From assembly GCA_913020255.1 (NCBI GenBank), contig CAJWAW010000023.1, positions 1-10,782 of the forward strand: a DNA stretch of 10,782 bases. The letters are read 5' to 3'. The position numbers were made by a program, and so were the translations under genes. The notes beneath the pieces were generated by a model, which was not told the origin of the DNA, searched no databases, and saw only the letters and a program-made list of their open reading frames with translations. Below are positions 7,192 through 10,782 of this stretch, piece by piece. This DNA is from an uncultured Fidelibacterota bacterium. GTDB taxonomy: Bacteria > Marinisomatota > Marinisomatia > SCGC-AAA003-L08 > GCA-002707645. How positions within the stretch are numbered: the first letter of the stretch is position 1; every line of letters starts with the position of its first letter.

Positions 7192-8132
7192 TTATATATC
7201 TATTATTTATATTTATTTTACATTCTTGTAGTAAAATTGATAAAAGTGTAGGTTCAAACAACTTGATAACTATCTTCTCATCAAGTGAAGATAGAGAATT
7301 AGTTGAATTATATCTAAAACCAATCTTTAATAAGCAAGTTATGACACCAATTTACGAGAACTTATATGATGTTAAAATTTTAAAATCGTCAGAATTTATA
7401 ATAAAAAATAAATTTAAAAATATAATTATTGCTTCAATTGATAATCCTGCAGATTCAACAGGAGATATTCTTGTGGATAAATTTACTGATGTATATAAAG
7501 AAAATATTTTGTCATTTAATAATCTATATGCAGACAATCAACTTCTTATATGTATTGAGGCCTTGAATATTGAAGATTTTTCAAATATTATCAATTTTAA
7601 TAATAATTGGATTATAGATTCTATTAATGAAAATATTTTTAATAATTATTATTTAGATTTAATAATTAATGAACCCGAAGAAAGTATCGTTGAACTTATT
7701 AGAGATAAATTTAATATTGAAATATTTATTGATAATAATTATAAGATTATAAAAAATAATGATAATTTTTTATGGATAGGAAGGGGTCATCCTTACAGGT
7801 GGTTGGTTATTTACGAGACAAATAACAATCAAATAGAGGATTACAAAGCTCAAATAATTAATGTATTTGAAAATAATTTAACTGGAATAACAATTCCACC
7901 AGATTTTTTAAATTTCAATTTTGAGAGAAATGTTAAAGTAATAAGAGGTTTATATGAACATTTTGATTCAGATACTGGTGGTCCGTTTTTCACTTATATA
8001 TTTGATAATAATGTTAATAATAATGTAATATTATTATCAGGTTTTGTTAATAATCCAGGCAAAAAGAAGTCTGATTTATTATTACAGCTCGAAACAATTA
8101 TAAATAAAGTAAAGGTAAAAAAAAATGAATAA
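7176..8132 (+). CDS. DUF4837 family lipoprotein
   Basis: Predicted 318-aa exported lipoprotein. A short signal peptide (K4 followed by hydrophobic residues 5-15) ends in the lipobox L15-H-S-C18; Ser at +2 argues against simple inner-membrane retention by the Asp rule of enterobacteria. The mature part matches what I recall of DUF4837, found mainly in Bacteroidota: a W200-I-G-R-G-H-P-Y-R-W block, G268-G-P-F-F-T-Y-I-F near the C-terminus, then G289-F-V-N-N-P-G-K-K-K298 and a final amphipathic segment LLLQLETI. Length is typical (about 320-340). The function of the family is unknown. The middle of the protein is rich in Asn and Ile codons, in line with the very low local GC. The start overlaps the methyltransferase by 16 nt and the end overlaps purE by 8 nt. 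It may be a substrate of the nearby Lgt, as any lipoprotein of the cell would be. Confidence 0.85.
   Translation: MQIKVIIYLLFIFILHSCSKIDKSVGSNNLITIFSSSEDRELVELYLKPIFNKQVMTPIYENLYDVKILKSSEFIIKNKFKNIIIASIDNPADSTGDILVDKFTDVYKENILSFNNLYADNQLLICIEALNIEDFSNIINFNNNWIIDSINENIFNNYYLDLIINEPEESIVELIRDKFNIEIFIDNNYKIIKNNDNFLWIGRGHPYRWLVIYETNNNQIEDYKAQIINVFENNLTGITIPPDFLNFNFERNVKVIRGLYEHFDSDTGGPFFTYIFDNNVNNNVILLSGFVNNPGKKKSDLLLQLETIINKVKVKKNE
8125..8132 (+). other. 8-nt stop/start overlap ATGAATAA (lipoprotein gene/purE)
   Basis: The purE start ATG and the TAA of the DUF4837 gene lie within the octamer ATGAATAA, which suggests translational coupling by reinitiation. An AAAGG at 8111-8115, 9 nt before the ATG, is the most Shine-Dalgarno-like sequence I see at any start in the window. 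Confidence 0.7.
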
Positions 8133-8592
8133 AGTAGCATTTTTAATAGGTAGTGAATCTGATAAAAAAATTGTTGAACATTCTATACCATATTTTAATT
8201 ATTTTGGCATAGACGCTGAGATTATGGTTATGTCAGCACATAGAAATCCAAACGAGGTTCATAAATTTGCAAGTAGTTCTAAAGAAAATGGCTATGTCAC
8301 ATTAATATGTGGTGCTGGAATGTCTGCACATTTAGCTGGAGCTGTAAAAGCAAATACTATTTTACCTGTCATTGGTGTACCTCTTCCTGGAGGGTTGATG
8401 GATGGTCTTGATTCATTGCTTTCTACAGTAAATATGCCAAAAGGAGTACCTGTAGCGACAACATCTGTCGGTAAAGCTGGGGCTATTAACGCCGCAATAT
8501 TATCTGCAGAAATTATCGCCTTGAATAATGAGGATATGACATTGAAATTAATAAAATTCAAGAAAAATGGTTCAACCTTAAGTGGCTTATAA
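8125..8592 (+). CDS. purE: 5-(carboxyamino)imidazole ribonucleotide mutase (PurE, class I)
   Basis: Cytosolic purine-pathway enzyme that converts N5-CAIR to CAIR. The 155-aa size fits class I PurE (about 160-170). Substrate-phosphate motif G9-S-E-S-D13 is present, as are the active-site S37-A-H39-R40 and the G63-A-G-M-S-A-H69-L-A-G loop. The spacing of H39 and H69 equals that of E. coli H45 and H75. The later block (D-S-L-L-S with N-M-P-x-G-V-P-V-A-T) is also canonical. Class II (AIR carboxylase) enzymes lack this DSLLS/MPxGVPVAT pattern, so class I is preferred. Class I would require a PurK partner to make N5-CAIR, and none is in the window. The start overlaps the upstream lipoprotein gene by 8 nt and the end overlaps the rmlD-like gene by 11 nt. 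This is the most GC-rich gene here, as expected from conserved Gly/Ala codons. Confidence 0.96.
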   Translation: MNKVAFLIGSESDKKIVEHSIPYFNYFGIDAEIMVMSAHRNPNEVHKFASSSKENGYVTLICGAGMSAHLAGAVKANTILPVIGVPLPGGLMDGLDSLLSTVNMPKGVPVATTSVGKAGAINAAILSAEIIALNNEDMTLKLIKFKKNGSTLSGL

Positions 8593-9451
8593 TATTCTCA
8601 TAATTGGCTGCAATGGTCAGCTTGGTGAAATATTATATAATTTCTTGTCGAAGTCTTTTAATGTATATGGAACATCAAATTGTAAAAATAATATTTATAA
8701 TTATGATTTTTTAAATATTACTGATTCAATGATGGTGGATAATATCTTAAATAAATATAATCCAAATATAATTATTAATACAGCTGCCATTACAGATGTT
8801 GACTTTTGTGAATTGAATAAAAAAAAATGTCACAATGTGAATGTTCTTGGTTTACAAAATATAATAAAATTTTCTAACATATCTACGAAAATTATACACT
8901 TTTCTTCTGACTTTGTTTATGATGGTAAATCTATCATTTCTTCTGAAATGACCACACCTAATCCATCTAATTATTATGGTAAGACAAAATTGGAGTCAGA
9001 AAACATATTAATAGGATCAAATCGAAAATACTTGATATTAAGAATTAGTACTTTATTTAGTTATAAAGATAATAATTTTTTTACTTGGGTATACAATTCT
9101 TTAAATGATAACAAAGAGATTAATGTTGTTGCTGATCAAGTAGTAAGTCCATCTTATGCAAATTTTCTAGCATTATCGTTAAGAGAATTAATACTATTAG
9201 ATGCAAATGGTTTGTACAATTACGGTTCAGCTGACAATATATCTAAATATGATTTTTCTGTTATTATTGCATCTATATTTAATCTGAATAAGTCTTTGAT
9301 AAATAAGGTTCAATCTAATAAATTGTCTTTTAAAGCTATTAGACCGCATAATACAACCTTAGATTGTACCAAAATAAAAGATAATTATGATATATCCTTA
9401 CCTTATATAGCTGAGTGTCTAAAACATTTAAAAGAAAATTATTATGAATAA
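8582..9451 (+). CDS. RmlD-like NAD(P)-dependent sugar-nucleotide reductase (dTDP-4-dehydrorhamnose reductase family)
   Basis: Extended short-chain dehydrogenase of 289 aa, close to the 280-300 aa of RmlD/RfbD, which reduces dTDP-4-keto-L-rhamnose to dTDP-L-rhamnose. Cofactor loop is G9-C-N-G12-Q-L-G15. NTAAITDVDFCE (about 62-75) corresponds to the NxAAYTxVDxAE segment of RmlD. H-F-S108-S109-D110-F-V-Y-D-G115 matches the ISTDYVFDG strand, and the catalytic pair is Y132-x3-K136. The start is GTG at 8582, which keeps the full Rossmann strand and overlaps purE by 11 nt. RmlA, B and C are not in the window, and relatives of this family reduce other 4-keto sugars, so the exact substrate is open and the symbol is withheld. 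The neighbouring rhamnosyltransferase-like GT2 fits a deoxysugar role. Confidence 0.85.
   Translation: MAYNILIIGCNGQLGEILYNFLSKSFNVYGTSNCKNNIYNYDFLNITDSMMVDNILNKYNPNIIINTAAITDVDFCELNKKKCHNVNVLGLQNIIKFSNISTKIIHFSSDFVYDGKSIISSEMTTPNPSNYYGKTKLESENILIGSNRKYLILRISTLFSYKDNNFFTWVYNSLNDNKEINVVADQVVSPSYANFLALSLRELILLDANGLYNYGSADNISKYDFSVIIASIFNLNKSLINKVQSNKLSFKAIRPHNTTLDCTKIKDNYDISLPYIAECLKHLKENYYE
9444..9451 (+). other. 8-nt stop/start overlap ATGAATAA (reductase/GT2 gene)
   Basis: The same octamer as at 8125-8132: the downstream ATG and upstream TAA share ATGAATAA. Both downstream proteins therefore begin MNK. It suggests coupled translation of the reductase and the mannosyltransferase-like gene. 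Confidence 0.65.
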
Positions 9452-10154
9452 AATATTAGTAATTATACCTACATATAATGAATCTGAAAATATTTTAAAG
9501 ATAATTTCTGATATAAATAATTTAAATGAAAATTACCAGATTTTAGTTGTCGATGGTAATTCTGATGATGATACAATTAATATAGTTGAAAAAATAATTA
9601 TTAAAAATGATAATATCTCCTTAATTAAGCAAATTAAAAAAAATGGTATTGGAGGAGCTTATTGTGAAGGATTTAAATATGCTATTAAAAATAAATTTTC
9701 CAAAATAATTCAAATTGATTCTGATTTATCACACGACCCTAAAGATATACCGAGACTACTAAGATTTTCTAATAATTATGATCTTGTTATTGGTAGTAGA
9801 TATATTAATGGAATTAGTATAATAAATTGGCCTATCTCAAGATTATTTTTAAGTTATTTTGCTAATATTTATGCTAAACTAATTACTGGAATGAGTATAA
9901 ATGATTGTACAGGTGGATTTAAATGTATAAACGTAGATATTCTTAAGAAAATTAATTTAGAAAAGATAAATAGTCAAGGATATTCATTTCAAATAGAATT
10001 AAATTATCTAGCATATTGTAATAATTATAAAATAAAAGAAATACCTATTATTTTTAAAGATAGAAAGTATGGAAACTCTAAAATGTCTAAAAGAATTATT
10101 TTCGAAGCTATTTATATAGTGCCCTTGATGAGGCTGAAATCCTTTTTTAAATGA
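9444..10154 (+). CDS. Polyprenol-phosphate mannosyltransferase-like glycosyltransferase family 2 (DPM1-type)
   Basis: GT-A fold glycosyltransferase of 236 aa, resembling dolichol/polyprenol-phosphate mannose synthases, which transfer a hexose from a nucleotide sugar to a polyprenyl phosphate on the cytoplasmic face of the membrane. The N-terminus reads V-I-I-P-T-Y-N-E-S-E-N, followed by V-V-D-G-N-S-D-D. The metal-binding motif is Q-I-D92-S-D94-L-S-H-D-P, then V-I-G-S-R-Y. D154-C-T-G-G-F159, the G-Y-S-F-Q-I-E stretch, and G210-N-S-K-M-S-K216 are all typical of DPM1. The protein ends soon after, with no C-terminal transmembrane pair, so it is the single-domain type. Donor (GDP-mannose, UDP-glucose or other) cannot be told from sequence. 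It overlaps the reductase by 8 nt and the next GT2 by 4 nt (ATGA). The lipid-linked product could feed a membrane glycosyltransferase elsewhere. Confidence 0.9.
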   Translation: MNKILVIIPTYNESENILKIISDINNLNENYQILVVDGNSDDDTINIVEKIIIKNDNISLIKQIKKNGIGGAYCEGFKYAIKNKFSKIIQIDSDLSHDPKDIPRLLRFSNNYDLVIGSRYINGISIINWPISRLFLSYFANIYAKLITGMSINDCTGGFKCINVDILKKINLEKINSQGYSFQIELNYLAYCNNYKIKEIPIIFKDRKYGNSKMSKRIIFEAIYIVPLMRLKSFFK

Positions 10155-10782
10155 TTAGTATAATTATCATCAATTATAATTCTATTGATTATTTAAATAA
10201 AAATATTAAATCTATTATTAATTCTGATTTAAAAGATATTAATTACGAGATTATTGTTGTTGATAATAATTCAAAAATAAAACCGATAAATAAATATTTT
10301 AACTTTCCTTTCATTAAGTTTTTTTTATTAAAACAAAACAAAGGTTATGCAGCTGCTCTTAACTATGGTATAAGTAAATCCAAAGGAGATTATATATTAG
10401 CTTCCAATGCAGATGTATATTTTAAAAATAATTCAATTAAAAATCTTTACAGTTATTACTTAGATAGAAAGCCATGTATTTTAGGTTCAAAAGTTTTAAG
10501 TTTTAATGGAAGGTTTCAAAAATCAAGTAGAAGGCGATTCCCTTTTTTTAGGTACATTATTCCACACTTATTATTTATGAGTACAAAATATAATTATTTA
10601 AATTTCAATACAAAAAAAACTATAATAGTAGATTCAATTAGTGGTTGTTGTATGTTTTTTTCGCGGTTTTTATACGATAAAGTTAAAGGTTTTGATGAAA
10701 GATTCTTTTTATATTTTGAGGATACCGATTTTTGTATAAAATCTTTTAAAATAGGCTATAAAACGATATATTATCCAAAATC
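10151..10782 (+). CDS. Glycosyltransferase family 2, rhamnosyltransferase-like (3' end beyond window)
   Basis: Open from ATG 10151 to the right edge (210 codons plus 2 nt), so the C-terminus is missing. The N-terminus M-I-S-I-I-I-I-N-Y-N10 and V-V-D38-N-N-S41 are the nucleotide-binding start of a GT-A fold. K-G65-Y-A-A-A-L-N-Y-G follows, as in WbbL-type enzymes, and the metal motif reads N86-A-D88. The acceptor-side block S-G-C-C-M-F-F then G180-F-D-E183-R-F-F-L-Y-F-E190-D-T-D193 is the classic GFDExFFxYxEDxD catalytic region of WbbL/RfbF-like rhamnosyltransferases, where the Glu-Asp is probably the base. The start forms an ATGA overlap with the previous gene. Together with the RmlD-like reductase it suggests transfer of a deoxyhexose such as rhamnose to a surface glycan; the donor specificity is inferred. 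Confidence 0.9.
   Translation, partial: MISIIIINYNSIDYLNKNIKSIINSDLKDINYEIIVVDNNSKIKPINKYFNFPFIKFFLLKQNKGYAAALNYGISKSKGDYILASNADVYFKNNSIKNLYSYYLDRKPCILGSKVLSFNGRFQKSSRRRFPFFRYIIPHLLFMSTKYNYLNFNTKKTIIVDSISGCCMFFSRFLYDKVKGFDERFFLYFEDTDFCIKSFKIGYKTIYYPK

Noticed and set aside
7352..7537. Minus-strand open frame of 61 codons within the DUF4837 gene
   Set aside because: Short, antisense to a supported gene, with no recognisable motif.
7600..7780. Repeated AAT/ATT-rich tracts in the DUF4837 gene as possible repeats or a mobile-element scar
   Set aside because: They keep the reading frame and encode Asn/Ile-rich protein in line with very low GC; no unit repeats exactly or is flanked by target duplications.
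8292..8561. Minus-strand open frame of 89 codons within purE
   Set aside because: Antisense to the conserved PurE core, where Gly/Ala-rich codons leave few stops on the other strand.
140..10782. Phage, defence, CRISPR, toxin-antitoxin or transposon content
   Set aside because: Every part of the run is accounted for by recognisable or well-structured cellular genes; no such motifs, direct repeat arrays or terminal inverted repeats were seen.

Overview
The window is a very AT-rich piece of a bacterial chromosome. Hand counts of sample 60-base lines give about 13-27% GC in most places and about 42% in the conserved core of purE. It looks like a member of the FCB superphylum, either a marine low-GC Bacteroidota or a Marinimicrobia (SAR406)-type organism. 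Four things point there: a C-terminal tail resembling a type IX secretion (T9SS) sorting signal at the left edge; a DUF4837-type lipoprotein, a family I know mainly from Bacteroidota; a LepA with the TIKSHPIQM motif (Bacteroidota LepA typically has TIKSHAIQM); and a near absence of Shine-Dalgarno sequences. The phylum assignment is inference.

Layout: bases 1-63 are the 3' end of an upstream gene, followed by a strong intrinsic terminator (84-117). From 140 to the right edge there are eleven genes, all on the + strand, with no gap longer than 3 nt and seven overlapping junctions: trkA, trkH, lepA, a CPBP-family membrane protease-like gene, lgt, a zinc-motif SAM methyltransferase, a DUF4837 lipoprotein, purE, an rmlD-like reductase (GTG start), a polyprenol-phosphate mannosyltransferase-like GT2, and a second GT2 (rhamnosyltransferase-like) cut by the window end. 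No stretch over 300 bases lacks a gene. I see no tRNA, rRNA, mobile element, CRISPR array or phage gene.

Functionally the run has three parts. The first is potassium uptake (TrkH pore plus TrkA NAD-binding gating subunit). The second covers translation and membrane or lipoprotein processing (EF4/LepA, CPBP protease, Lgt, and a lipoprotein that could itself be an Lgt substrate), with the purine enzyme PurE embedded. The third is the start of what looks like a surface-glycan locus (RmlD-like reductase and two glycosyltransferases), probably continuing beyond the right edge.

I do not find a clear-cut undescribed system. The observations most worth following are the Lgt that lacks several residues reported as important in E. 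coli, the CPBP protease gene sitting in the lepA-lgt interval, the tight linkage of a DUF4837 lipoprotein to lgt, and the question of where the operon promoter lies, given only 22 nt between the terminator T-tract and the first start codon.
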